NCBI GenBank assembly: GCA_902803795.1
Contig: CADCRC010000007.1
Span: 1-14,206, forward strand
DNA from: an uncultured Erysipelotrichaceae bacterium
GTDB lineage: Bacteria; Bacillota_I; Bacilli_A; RF39; UBA660
Direction of reading: 5' to 3'
DNA length: 14,206 nt
A model generated the notes under the pieces. The model had not been told where the DNA came from, did not search any database, and was given only the letters and a program-made list of their open reading frames with translations. Within the stretch, counting starts at the first letter, position 1, and each line of letters opens with the position of its first letter. Positions 6,564 to 14,206 of this stretch are shown here, piece by piece. The translations under genes and the position numbers were made by a program.

Positions 6564-6601
6564 TTTTTTTTGTCAAAAATAAAGTTAATTAATATAAATT
6601 A

Positions 6602-6630
6602 TAGAAAATATTATTTTTTTCTTATATAAT
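6602..6630 (+). promoter_or_regulatory. Candidate promoter of the ftsW-polA gene cluster
   Basis: A perfect TATAAT at 6625-6630 with a TAGAAA (four of six to TTGACA) 17 bp upstream at 6602-6607. Expected start near 6637, about 11 nt before the ATG at 6648. It lies in the 115-bp divergent gap shared with def. Confidence 0.5.
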
Positions 6631-6637
6631 TTTATAT

Positions 6638-6643
6638 GAGGGA
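6638..6643 (+). promoter_or_regulatory. Ribosome binding site deciding the ftsW-like start
   Basis: GAGGGA, 4 nt before the ATG at 6648. The in-frame ATG at 6636 has only AT-rich DNA before it and would lie at or before the predicted transcription start, so 6648 is preferred. Confidence 0.6.
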
Positions 6644-6647
6644 TATA

Positions 6648-7796
6648 ATGAAAAATTTAAAGTATATACATAAACCATTGTTTTTTTTATCTGTTATTTT
6701 ATTTGGACTAGGTTTAGTTATGGTTTTTAGTGCGTCTAGTATTACTACTTATATGTCTCAACAAGTTGAACCTTACTATTATTTTATGCGACAGTCTATA
6801 TTTTTAGCTATATCTTTAATTTTATTTCTTATTATTATAAATGTTAGTACTAAGAAACGATTTTTTGATTTTGTTTTTTATTTTATGTACATAGTTGTTA
6901 TATTTATGCTCATTTATGTTCTTGTTGCGGGTAATTATAAGAATAATGCTAAGAGTTGGATTGATTTTGGCTTTTTTTCGTTGCAACCTTCTGAAGTTGC
7001 TAAAGTTGTTTGTATAGTTATATTATCTTGTTTTTATTTTAATAAATTTAAAAGGGTTAATAATAAAAAAAATAATATATTTATGGATACTTTTTCTAAT
7101 TTTATTGTTCCATTTATTCCAATTTTTTTTGTTGCATTTTTAATATATAAACAGCCTGATCTTGGTACTTGTATTATATTTACTTTGTTATCTGGTTTTA
7201 TATTTTTAAAATCTCCTGTTAAATTAAAAACAAAATTATTTTCTGTTTCTATTATTTGCCTTGTTGGAATATGTTTGCTGTTATATAGTAATATATCAGG
7301 TAAGCCATTAATTAATGATAGGCAAAAATCTAGATTTGATTATAATAATCCTTGTTCTAATTTACTTACTAATGGTAATCAGGTTTGCAATGGTTATATT
7401 GCTATTAATAATGGTGGATTAACTGGTGTTGGGCTTGGTAAATCTACTCAAAAATATTTATATTTACCTGAACCATATACTGATTTTATTTTTGCAATTA
7501 TTGTTGAGGAATTAGGTGTTATTGTAGGTATTATGATTTTATTTATATATATTTTAGTTTTAGTAATGATTTTAACTGTTGGTAAGAATGCAAATACTAG
7601 TAAAGGTGCTCTTATTTGTTATGGTGTTTGTTTTTATATATTTTTACATATAATTATTAATTTGTTTGGTATTTTAGGTTTAATGCCAATGACTGGAGTT
7701 CCTCTTCCTTTTATGAGTTATGGTGGAACTTTTACAATTTGTTTAGCAGTTGCATTGTCGTTAGTACAAAGAATTCATATTGAATCAAGAAAGTAG
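6648..7796 (+). CDS. ftsW: SEDS-family peptidoglycan glycosyltransferase, FtsW-like
   Basis: A polytopic membrane enzyme of the FtsW/RodA/SpoVE family that polymerises lipid II into glycan strands together with a class B penicillin-binding protein. It has 382 residues and about ten hydrophobic segments. Conserved landmarks are MVFSASS in the first helix, SWIDFG-FSLQPSEVAKV (about 103-120), YKQPDLGT, QKSRFDYNNPC, the large extracellular loop with GLTGVGLGKSTQKYLYLPEPYTDFIFAI (putative catalytic Asp at 279), and PLPFMSYGGT near the C-terminus. The VFSASS and LPEPYTDFIFA forms favour FtsW/SpoVE over RodA, but these are hard to separate by eye. Two Cys (236 and 247) in the extracellular loop could form a disulfide. 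It heads a same-strand series; the next gene begins 7 nt after its stop. Its presence shows a walled cell, against a true mollicute. Confidence 0.9.
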   Translation: MKNLKYIHKPLFFLSVILFGLGLVMVFSASSITTYMSQQVEPYYYFMRQSIFLAISLILFLIIINVSTKKRFFDFVFYFMYIVVIFMLIYVLVAGNYKNNAKSWIDFGFFSLQPSEVAKVVCIVILSCFYFNKFKRVNNKKNNIFMDTFSNFIVPFIPIFFVAFLIYKQPDLGTCIIFTLLSGFIFLKSPVKLKTKLFSVSIICLVGICLLLYSNISGKPLINDRQKSRFDYNNPCSNLLTNGNQVCNGYIAINNGGLTGVGLGKSTQKYLYLPEPYTDFIFAIIVEELGVIVGIMILFIYILVLVMILTVGKNANTSKGALICYGVCFYIFLHIIINLFGILGLMPMTGVPLPFMSYGGTFTICLAVALSLVQRIHIESRK

Positions 7797-7803
7797 GTGA
7801 ATT

Positions 7804-8403
7804 ATGCCAAATATTTGTATACATGAAATTGTTGGTTATAAGTTATCTGAAAAATATAAAATGTTAGATAATTTAGATTTTTATTTAGGAATGTTATCTC
7901 CTGATGCTGTAAATTATAGAAAGTTTGAATCTAAAGAGATTAGATGGGCATCTCATATTAGGAGTAAAAATTTAGATAAATGGCAAGATGATGTAATAAG
8001 ATTTTATTATGATAATATTGAATTTTATAATAAATATTTTTTACTTGGTTATGTTATTCATATTATTACTGATATTATATTTGATAGAGATTTTTATGAT
8101 AAAGTAAAAAATAATATTTTATCATCTGGTTTTAGTGATGATGATGCTCACCAAGTTATGAGAGATGATATGGATAAATATTCTAATAATAATGATATTT
8201 GGAATAAAATGAAAGAAAAAATATATAAAATAGATAGATATTATGATATTTTAAATGTTTCTAAAAATATGGAGTCTAGAATGATAGATGTTACTTTAAA
8301 AAAGACTTTTGTTGGAGATAGTGTGTATATAAATGATGATATTATAAAACAATTAACTTTTAAAGTTGAAAAAGTCTTAGAAGAATTGATTGAACGAATA
8401 TAA
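7804..8403 (+). CDS. Zinc-dependent phospholipase C-like protein
   Basis: A 199-residue mostly helical protein. Metal-ligand-like residues occur in the order seen in the zinc-dependent phospholipase C / S1-P1 nuclease fold: an early His (IHE, H7), SPDAVN (D34), ASHIRS (H51) and GYVIHIITD (H86, D90). The G-x-x-x-H-x-x-x-D helix is the strongest sign. Secreted phospholipases C carry a signal peptide; none is present here, so this is likely the cytosolic hypothetical branch of the family with unknown substrate. The ribosome binding site AGGTGA (7795-7800) overlaps the ftsW stop, so it is co-translated with the wall polymerase. The C-terminal half is rich in Lys and Asp and has no recognisable motif. 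Family call moderate, function unknown. Confidence 0.6.
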   Translation: MPNICIHEIVGYKLSEKYKMLDNLDFYLGMLSPDAVNYRKFESKEIRWASHIRSKNLDKWQDDVIRFYYDNIEFYNKYFLLGYVIHIITDIIFDRDFYDKVKNNILSSGFSDDDAHQVMRDDMDKYSNNNDIWNKMKEKIYKIDRYYDILNVSKNMESRMIDVTLKKTFVGDSVYINDDIIKQLTFKVEKVLEELIERI

Positions 8404-8418
8404 TTTTATTTTTATATG

Positions 8419-8427
8419 TGTTATACT
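8419..8427 (+). promoter_or_regulatory. Candidate extended -10 box before polA
   Basis: TGTTATACT is an extended -10 with five of six matches to TATAAT, ending 15 nt before the ATG at 8443. No convincing -35 is placed correctly. It would give a leader of about 9 nt, starting at the GGTGGT used as ribosome binding site. polA may equally be read from the ftsW promoter. Confidence 0.3.
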
Positions 8428-8442
8428 GATGTTGGTGGTATT

Positions 8443-11109
8443 ATGAAGAAAATTATTCTTGTTGATGGAAATAATTTATTATTTAGATCTTTTTATGGTA
8501 CTAGTTATTCTGGTGTTATAATGAGAAATTCTAAAGGTTTTCCTACTAATGCTTTATATGGATTTATTAATATGATGCATAAAATTATTAATGAAGAAAA
8601 ACCTAATTATATTATGGTTGCATTTGATAAAGGTAAGTCTTTTAGAGTTAAAGAGTTTGATAATTATAAAGCGGGTAGAGCTAAGATGCCTGAAGATTTA
8701 AAATTACAATTTCCTAAAGCTAAAGAGATATTAAATATATTAGGAGTTAAATATTTTGAAATAGATGATTATGAAGCAGATGATATAATTGGAACATTAG
8801 CTAAAAAAGTTGATGAAGAGGATGATTTTGTTGGTACAATAATATCTTCTGATAAAGATTTATTACAATTAATTAGTGATGATGTTGTTGTTAAAAAACC
8901 TACTAGTGATGGATATGAAATAGTTGATAAAAAAGTATTTTATGATAAATATGGATGTGATCCAATTAAAATGATTGATTTAAAGGCTTTAATGGGGGAT
9001 ACATCTGATAATATACCTGGTGTTGAACATATTGGTGAGAAGAGTGCAATTGAGCTTATTTCAAAATATGGAAGTTTAGATGGAGTATATGATAATATAG
9101 ATAATATTAATGGTAAAAAGAAAGAATATTTAATTAATGGTAAGAAACAAGCTTATGATAGTTATAATATAGCTACTATTTATAGAAATGTACCCATTGA
9201 TTTTGATTTAGATGATTGCAAATACGATGGAATTGATTATAATAAATTTAAGATTATTTTAGAAGAATTGGAATTTAAATCTTTACTTAGAAAATATAAT
9301 TTATTAGATGATATAAATAAGAAGTATAGTGATAATAATAGTATAGATAATAATTCTTCTAATCAAATTAGATTATTTGATGATATAGATAATACTGTAA
9401 TTGATAAAGATGATAGTTTTGTTGAAGGTAGTATTAATGAAATAAGTAGTGATTTTGCATTTTATATTGAGACAACTGGTGAAGTATATTCTAAATCTAA
9501 TATTATTGGAATTAGTATTTATGATGGAAAGAAATATTATTATATAAAAAATGAAGATATATATAAATATAAAGATTTATTTTCTAATAATTATAATAAA
9601 TACACTTGGGATTTAAAAAAGAATATTGTAGTATTGAATAAATATGGAATAGTTATTAAAAATTGTGTTTTTGATACTAATATAGCTATGTATTTACTTG
9701 ATTATAATATTAAAGATGATATAGCATTTTCATCTAAACAAGTTGGATTTGATATACCTTTATATGAAGATATATATGGAACTTTAAAACGACCTAAAGA
9801 TATAGAATTTGATGTAATTAAGAATATTTGTTTTGATAAAGTTAGATTAATATATAATACTAAAGCTAAATTATATGATGAACTTAGAAATAATGAAATG
9901 CTTGATTTATTTAATAATATTGAAATGAAATTGATTTATGTTTTAGCCGATATGGAATTAACTGGAATTATGATTGATACAAAGTATTTAGAAGACATGA
10001 AGATTGTAATAAAAGATAAATTAGATAAACTTGAAAGAGAAATATATGATTTAGCTGGAGAAGAATTTAATATTATGTCTACTAAACAATTGTCTGATAT
10101 ATTGTTTGTTAAACTTGGAATTAATTATCCTAAAAAAGGTAATAAGTATTCTGTTTCTAAAGATATACTTGAGAAATTAACTGATTATGATATTATTAAT
10201 AAAATATTAGAATATAAACAATATCAAAAGTTATATTCAACTTATATTGTTGGATTATTAGACGAGGTTAGATCAGATAATAGAATTCATACTATTTATA
10301 CTCAAACTTTGACAAGAACGGGTAGATTATCAAGTATTTCTCCTAATCTTCAGAATATTCCTGCTAGATCTGATTTTTCTAAATTAATTAGGAAGGCATT
10401 TTTACCTGATAAAGATTGTTTATTACTTTCAAGTGATTATTCACAAGTTGAACTTAGAATATTTGCTTCTATATCTAATGCTGAAAATATGATAGATGCA
10501 TTTAATAATAATATCGATATTCATACAAAGACTGCTTCTGATATATATCATGTTCCAATAGAAGAAGTTACAAAAGATATGAGAAGAAGTGCTAAGGCTG
10601 TAAATTTTGGTATTATTTATGGTATTAGTGGTTTTGGTTTATCAGAAGATTTAGGAATTGATATTAAAGATGCGAAGAAGTTCTTAGACGATTATTTATG
10701 TTTATATCCTCAAATTAAAGATTATATGAATGTAGCAATTGAAAAAGTAAAAGAAGATGGTTATAGTCAAACTTTAATGGGTAGAAGAAGAAAGATTGAT
10801 GAGATTAATAGTGCTAATTTTTTAATTCGTCAACAAGGTGAAAGAATGGCTTTAAACACACCAATTCAAGGAACTAGTGCTGATATTATAAAAAAGGCTA
10901 TGATTGAGATATATGATGAATTAAATAAAAGATGTTATAAGTCTAAAATATTGCTTCAAATTCATGATGAATTAATTTTAAATGTTTATAAAGATGAAGA
11001 AGAAGAGGTTACAAAGCTAGTTAAGAGAATAATGGAGAATACTTTTAAATTAAAGGTTCCATTAGAAGTTAGTATGTCTGTTGGTAATAATTGGTATGAG
11101 GCTAAGTAA
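8443..11109 (+). CDS. polA: DNA polymerase I
   Basis: Repair and Okazaki-fragment polymerase, 888 residues, family A. Residues 1-290 are the 5'-3' nuclease: VDGNN (D8), FDKGKSFRVKEFDNYKAGR, YEADD (110-114), SSDKD (D137, D139), MGDTSDNIPG. About 330-480 is the proofreading-like domain, but its carboxylates are mostly lost: D355 of E. coli is Tyr341 (only E343 remains), D424 is Asn394, and exo III lacks its acidic pair. It should be inactive, as in Bacillus-type enzymes. Residues 490-888 are the polymerase: TRTGRLSSISPNLQNIP, motif A SSDYSQVELR (D665), motif B RRSAKAVNFGIIYG (K718, F722, Y726), QTLMGRRR, and motif C QIHDE (D842). F722 fits normal discrimination against dideoxynucleotides. The start at 8443 gives the standard MKKIILVDGNN; the longer form from 8416 adds nine unrelated residues. 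Ribosome binding site GGTGGT is weak. Confidence 0.98.
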   Translation: MKKIILVDGNNLLFRSFYGTSYSGVIMRNSKGFPTNALYGFINMMHKIINEEKPNYIMVAFDKGKSFRVKEFDNYKAGRAKMPEDLKLQFPKAKEILNILGVKYFEIDDYEADDIIGTLAKKVDEEDDFVGTIISSDKDLLQLISDDVVVKKPTSDGYEIVDKKVFYDKYGCDPIKMIDLKALMGDTSDNIPGVEHIGEKSAIELISKYGSLDGVYDNIDNINGKKKEYLINGKKQAYDSYNIATIYRNVPIDFDLDDCKYDGIDYNKFKIILEELEFKSLLRKYNLLDDINKKYSDNNSIDNNSSNQIRLFDDIDNTVIDKDDSFVEGSINEISSDFAFYIETTGEVYSKSNIIGISIYDGKKYYYIKNEDIYKYKDLFSNNYNKYTWDLKKNIVVLNKYGIVIKNCVFDTNIAMYLLDYNIKDDIAFSSKQVGFDIPLYEDIYGTLKRPKDIEFDVIKNICFDKVRLIYNTKAKLYDELRNNEMLDLFNNIEMKLIYVLADMELTGIMIDTKYLEDMKIVIKDKLDKLEREIYDLAGEEFNIMSTKQLSDILFVKLGINYPKKGNKYSVSKDILEKLTDYDIINKILEYKQYQKLYSTYIVGLLDEVRSDNRIHTIYTQTLTRTGRLSSISPNLQNIPARSDFSKLIRKAFLPDKDCLLLSSDYSQVELRIFASISNAENMIDAFNNNIDIHTKTASDIYHVPIEEVTKDMRRSAKAVNFGIIYGISGFGLSEDLGIDIKDAKKFLDDYLCLYPQIKDYMNVAIEKVKEDGYSQTLMGRRRKIDEINSANFLIRQQGERMALNTPIQGTSADIIKKAMIEIYDELNKRCYKSKILLQIHDELILNVYKDEEEEVTKLVKRIMENTFKLKVPLEVSMSVGNNWYEAK

Positions 11110-11124
11110 AGGAGATATTAGTTT

Positions 11125-12849
11125 ATGAAAAATTTAATTAAATTTATTGGTGTTATTATTATTTTAATTATTATTTGTTTTATTATTAAGTGTCTTATTG
11201 ATAATAATAATAACTATATTAAATTGAAGGATGATTGGAAATATAGTACAAAAAACAATAAAATAAATGGTAGCAATTATAAGTCAGGTGGTATTAATTC
11301 CGGATATCAGGTTGCTGAATCTGGTGTTGTAGATTCTACTATTGGTTTTTCTACTGGTGGTGCGAAAGATATTAATAATTTTAGAGATAATGTAAATAAT
11401 GGATATTTTCCTCTTCAGACTGATATAACATATGAAGGTTTATTTTATGATTATTATTTTGATACTAGTAAATCTAGTGTTAATAAAGAAAGTAAAGATA
11501 TGTTTTATCCTAGTGCAAGTGTTGCGGTAAGTAAAGATCCTATATCTGGTAGTGATGAATATTATGTTTCTATTGGTTTGAATTCTAATATTCGTGAGTC
11601 TGATTTCAAGAGAAAGAAGCTTAATATTGTTATTGCATTAGATATTTCTGGATCTATGGGTGCATCTTTTAATGATTATTATTATGATAATCCGAAAGAA
11701 AATGAGAAATCAAGTAAGTCTAAAATGAAAGTTGCGGAAGAGTCAATTAATATTTTGATTAATCAGTTAAAGTCATATGATAGTTTTGGAGTGGTTTTGT
11801 TTGATGATATGGCATATGAGGCTAAACCTTTAAATTTGGTTTCTGATACTGATATTGAGAAGATTAAAGAACATATATTAGAGATTGAAGATAGAGGTGG
11901 TACTAATTTTGAAGCTGGATATAAAATGGCAATGAAGCTATTTGACAATTATGAGACTGGTAATACTGATGAATATGAAAATAGAATTATTGTTATTACT
12001 GATGCAATGCCTAATATTGGTTCCACTAGCAATAATGAATTATTAAAAATGATAAAGGGTGCTCAAAAGAATGATATAAATACTACGTTTATTGGAGTTG
12101 GTGTAGATTTTAATAGTGAGGTTGTTAAAAACATTACTAATGTTAGAGGTTCTAATTATTATAAAGTATCTAGTGAAAAAGAATTTAATGATAGAATGAA
12201 TGAAGAGTTTGATTATATGGTAACTCCTATGATTTATGATTTAAATATGGAACTTGAATCACAAGGGTATTCTTTAGAAAAGATATATGGAACTGATGAT
12301 ATTAATAGTGAAAATTCTAATACTGTTATGCATGTTAATACATTATTTCCTTCTAAGTCAAATAATGATGGGGAAGTAAAAGGGGGTGTTATTTTATTAA
12401 AATTAAAGAAGAAAACTGGTGCAAATGATGATATTATATTAAATTTAACTTATAATACAATAGATAAAAAAACAAGGAGTTCTAAATTAAATATTAGTTT
12501 TAAAAATGGTAATTATTATGATAATAGTGGAATAGAAAAAGCAATTGTATTAATTAGATATACAAATGCTATTAAGAATTGGATAGAATATGAGAGAAAT
12601 AAAGAAGATAGATACTTAATTACTACAAATACTGGCATTTTTGATTGTTTAGTTGATGAAGAATATGATAAATCATCAGAATATTATTATTCTGAAAATG
12701 AAAGAGTATCTGTTCCTTTAACTGTTTCATCTGAATATAAAGATATATTTAATAAAATAAAAGAGTATATTAGTAGTGAAATGATTGTTGTTAATGATAA
12801 TGATTTAAATAAAGAAATAGATATATTAAATAAAATTTTGTCTTATTAG
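11125..12849 (+). CDS. Membrane-anchored von Willebrand factor A domain protein (YfbK-like)
   Basis: A 574-residue protein with one N-terminal hydrophobic helix (about 5-25), after which the bulk is predicted outside the membrane. Around 80-113 a segment with INNFRDNVNNGYFPLQTD resembles the domain found before VWA in YfbK-type proteins. The VWA domain (about 166-360) has a complete metal-ion adhesion site: DISGS (D173, S175, S177), the Thr in RGGTNFEAG (T260) and Asp in VITDAMPN (D293). The remaining 200 residues form a beta-rich then helical part, likely the C-terminal domain of the same family. VWA proteins bind other proteins through a metal ion; the partner is unknown. Cys18 and Cys23 do not fit a lipobox. 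The ribosome binding site AAAGGAGA (11108-11115) overlaps the polA stop, indicating co-transcription with a DNA polymerase gene of no obvious functional link. Confidence 0.85.
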   Translation: MKNLIKFIGVIIILIIICFIIKCLIDNNNNYIKLKDDWKYSTKNNKINGSNYKSGGINSGYQVAESGVVDSTIGFSTGGAKDINNFRDNVNNGYFPLQTDITYEGLFYDYYFDTSKSSVNKESKDMFYPSASVAVSKDPISGSDEYYVSIGLNSNIRESDFKRKKLNIVIALDISGSMGASFNDYYYDNPKENEKSSKSKMKVAEESINILINQLKSYDSFGVVLFDDMAYEAKPLNLVSDTDIEKIKEHILEIEDRGGTNFEAGYKMAMKLFDNYETGNTDEYENRIIVITDAMPNIGSTSNNELLKMIKGAQKNDINTTFIGVGVDFNSEVVKNITNVRGSNYYKVSSEKEFNDRMNEEFDYMVTPMIYDLNMELESQGYSLEKIYGTDDINSENSNTVMHVNTLFPSKSNNDGEVKGGVILLKLKKKTGANDDIILNLTYNTIDKKTRSSKLNISFKNGNYYDNSGIEKAIVLIRYTNAIKNWIEYERNKEDRYLITTNTGIFDCLVDEEYDKSSEYYYSENERVSVPLTVSSEYKDIFNKIKEYISSEMIVVNDNDLNKEIDILNKILSY

Positions 12850-12851
12850 TT

Positions 12852-12883
12852 TTAAAATAGATACTTTGCTGTATCTATTTTAA
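12852..12883 (+). terminator. Hairpin terminator after the VWA gene
   Basis: A perfect 13-bp stem, TTAAAATAGATAC (12852-12864) with GTATCTATTTTAA (12871-12883), and a 6-nt loop, starting just after the stop. The following T-run is short (TTTAAG), so efficiency may be partial. It closes the ftsW-polA-VWA series. Confidence 0.7.
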
Positions 12884-12935
12884 TTTAAGTTAAGTTGTTA
12901 ATTATTATATTATTTTTTAATGTTATTTTAAAAAA

Positions 12936-12944
12936 TGATATAAT
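12936..12944 (+). promoter_or_regulatory. Promoter of galE (extended -10)
   Basis: TGATATAAT is a perfect extended -10 box ending 18 nt before the galE ATG. No good -35 lies 16-18 bp upstream (TTTAAT-like only). Start expected near 12951, at the AGGAGG (12951-12956) itself, giving a leader of about 12 nt. Confidence 0.6.
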
Positions 12945-12962
12945 TGATTTAGGAGGTTTTTT

Positions 12963-13973
12963 ATGAAAATACTTGTAACTGGGGGTTGTGGTTATATTGG
13001 TAGTCATACTTGTGTTCAATTACTTAATAATGATTATGAGGTTATTGTTATTGATAATTTAGTTAATTCTAAAAAAGATGTTATTAATAAAATTGAAAAA
13101 ATAACTAATAAGAAAGTAATATTTTATGAGGGTGATGTTAGAAATAGTGATTTACTTAATAAAATATTTAGTGAAAATGAAATTGATGCGGTAATACATT
13201 TTGCTGGATTAAAGGCAGTTGGTGAATCTGTTAAAAAGCCTATTGAATATTATCAAAATAATTTAGATTCTACTTTGGTTTTACTTGATTGTATGAAAAA
13301 ATTCAATGTTAAAAGGATTATATTTTCTTCTAGTGCAACTGTTTATGGTAATAATACTAATGTTCCATTTAAAGAAGATTATGAAACAGGTAATACTACT
13401 AATCCATATGGTACTTCTAAGTTGTTTATAGAACAAATATTAAAAGATGTTTATGTATCAGATAATGAATTTAGTATTGTTCTTCTTCGCTATTTTAATC
13501 CTATTGGTGCTCATGAGAGTGGTTTAATTGGCGATAATCCTAATGGTATACCTAATAATTTAATGCCTTATATTACTAAAGTTGCTGTAAAAGAACTTGA
13601 TCATTTAAATGTTTTTGGTAATGATTATCCAACTCATGATGGAACTGGTGTTAGAGATTATATTCATGTTGTTGATTTAGCTGATGGTCATGTTAAGGCA
13701 CTTAATAAATTATTTAATTCAAAAGGTGTAAATATATATAATCTTGGAACAGGTATTGGCTATAGTGTATTAGATGTCATTTTTGCTTTTGAAAAAGTTA
13801 ATAATATAAAAATACCATATGTTATTTGTGATAGAAGAGATGGAGATATTGCGATATGTTATGCTGATGCGACTAAAGCAAAAAATGAAATTGGATTTGA
13901 AACTAAAAAAACTTTAGATGATATGGTAAAAGATAGTTATAATTTTTATATTCATAATAAAGATAATAAATAA
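12963..13973 (+). CDS. galE: UDP-glucose 4-epimerase
   Basis: Interconverts UDP-glucose and UDP-galactose using bound NAD, in galactose use and in supplying UDP-galactose for surface glycans. At 336 residues it is full length (E. coli 338). The Rossmann motif GGCGYIGSHT (G7, G10, G13) is at the start, followed by GDVR, HFAGLKAVGESV and the short-chain dehydrogenase catalytic set S124 (SSSATVYG), Y149 and K153 (YGTSK), in the same positions as the E. coli enzyme. The substrate loop is RYFNPIGAHESG, then NLMPYI and TGVRDYIHVVDLADGH. It has a consensus AGGAGG ribosome binding site (12951-12956) 6 nt before the ATG, its own promoter and its own terminator, so it is a single-gene unit. A product could feed glycosyltransferases such as the one at 1662-2606, though nothing in the sequence ties them together. 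Confidence 0.97.
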   Translation: MKILVTGGCGYIGSHTCVQLLNNDYEVIVIDNLVNSKKDVINKIEKITNKKVIFYEGDVRNSDLLNKIFSENEIDAVIHFAGLKAVGESVKKPIEYYQNNLDSTLVLLDCMKKFNVKRIIFSSSATVYGNNTNVPFKEDYETGNTTNPYGTSKLFIEQILKDVYVSDNEFSIVLLRYFNPIGAHESGLIGDNPNGIPNNLMPYITKVAVKELDHLNVFGNDYPTHDGTGVRDYIHVVDLADGHVKALNKLFNSKGVNIYNLGTGIGYSVLDVIFAFEKVNNIKIPYVICDRRDGDIAICYADATKAKNEIGFETKKTLDDMVKDSYNFYIHNKDNK

Positions 13974-14003
13974 AATAATAGATAATTCTTTCTATTATTT
14001 TTT
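13972..14003 (+). terminator. Intrinsic terminator of galE
   Basis: An 11-bp stem, AAAATAATAGA (13972-13982) with TCTATTATTTT (13991-14001), and an 8-nt loop, with the stem running into six T. It begins inside the stop codon. Confidence 0.75.
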
Positions 14004-14206
14004 ATTTAAATTAAATGCTGTTTTTTGTATGTTTATTACATTTATATGAACTTAAGTAAAAAAATAGATTTTTTTTGTAATTTTTTGAATTTGTAAAATT
14101 TGTAATTTTTATCTTTTTGATTTTATTAAATTGAGGATATTAGTTTACTTAAAATTGTTTATTTCAAAAGATTATTTTTTTAAATTTTAAATATTTATCG
14201 ATTTGA
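14004..14206. other. T-rich non-coding end of the window
   Basis: No open frame of useful length on either strand; the three reverse frames hit stops within a few codons from the right edge. The stretch holds three copies of TTTGTAA (14074, 14090, 14099), two of which extend to TTTGTAATTTTT, and a 9-bp inverted pair TTAAGTAAA (14052-14060) and TTTACTTAA (14144-14152). Such short matches are expected at this base composition. It is probably intergenic, possibly the upstream region of a gene beyond the window. Confidence 0.5.

Noticed and set aside
6571..6576. Perfect TTGACA upstream of def on the minus strand as a -35 box
   Set aside because: At 16-18 bp spacing there is no -10-like hexamer (TCAATG-type only), and it is only 10 bp from the better TAAAAT box.
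8416..8442. Nine-residue N-terminal extension of polA
   Set aside because: The family starts at MKKIILVDGNN; the extension overlaps a promoter-like box and has no Shine-Dalgarno.
11176..11193. Possible lipoprotein signal (Cys18 or Cys23) in the VWA protein
   Set aside because: The residues before each Cys are Ile-Ile-Ile and Ile-Ile-Lys; a lipobox needs a small residue at -1. A plain membrane anchor fits better.
11763..11948. Minus-strand open frame of 61 codons inside the VWA gene
   Set aside because: It lies fully within the conserved VWA domain on the other strand, with no ribosome binding site or recognisable motif.
14052..14152. 9-bp inverted repeat pair in the right-hand non-coding end
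   Set aside because: Short, AT-only apart from one base per arm, arms 83 nt apart, with no target duplication or transposase; expected by chance at this composition.
1..14206. CRISPR array, tRNA, rRNA, insertion sequence or prophage
   Set aside because: No regularly spaced repeats, no cloverleaf-like GC-richer segment and no transposase or integrase motifs were seen on reading both strands.

Overview
The window comes from a very AT-rich bacterium. Codon third positions are almost always A or T, Arg is mostly AGA, and Lys, Asn, Ile and Asp are abundant. The gene set (SEDS cell-wall glycosyltransferase, peptide deformylase, DNA polymerase I with a 5' nuclease domain, AGGAGG-type ribosome binding sites, intrinsic terminators) points to a low-GC Bacillota. 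TGA acts as a stop at three well-delimited genes, so the standard bacterial code applies rather than the Mycoplasma code. An uncultured, genome-reduced gut Bacilli lineage (RF39 or Erysipelotrichales-like) is my best guess. That placement is inference, not a measured result.

Layout. Positions 1-2606 (+) are a tight run of four genes: the 3' part of an ExoA-type AP endonuclease, a small PemK/MazF-like protein, a metallo-beta-lactamase-fold hydrolase and a family 2 glycosyltransferase. Junctions are 4 nt, 3 nt and an 8-nt overlap, so they are probably co-transcribed. Positions 2594-5747 (-) hold two adjacent paralogous sigma-70 factors 1 nt apart, read from one promoter near 5803-5831. They meet the glycosyltransferase gene tail to tail over a shared hairpin. 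Positions 5984-6532 (-) are peptide deformylase, with its own terminator. Going right from about 6600 (+) come ftsW-like, a zinc-dependent phospholipase-C-like protein, polA and a membrane-anchored von Willebrand A protein, ending at a hairpin terminator at 12852-12883. galE (+) follows with its own promoter and terminator. The last 200 bases are T-rich and non-coding.

The outstanding item is the sigma pair. Both proteins have a region 1.1-like N-terminus and recognisable regions 1.2, 2, 3 and 3.2. Where region 4 should be compact (about 60 residues), each has about 150-170 residues. This stretch reads as a first, degenerate region-4-like unit, a conserved linker, and a second region 4 with a near-consensus recognition helix. 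Both have also lost the residues primary sigma factors use to read the extended -10 element. The downstream member (2594-4219) is closer to consensus; the upstream member (4221-5747) has further changes in regions 2.3/2.4. This suggests a duplicated pair of alternative sigma factors with an unusual region-4 architecture and possibly different promoter preferences.

Most other genes are housekeeping: DNA repair (exoA, polA), protein maturation (def), envelope synthesis (ftsW-like, galE, glycosyltransferase). Several starts sit only 15-22 bases after a TATAAT-like box, implying very short mRNA leaders.
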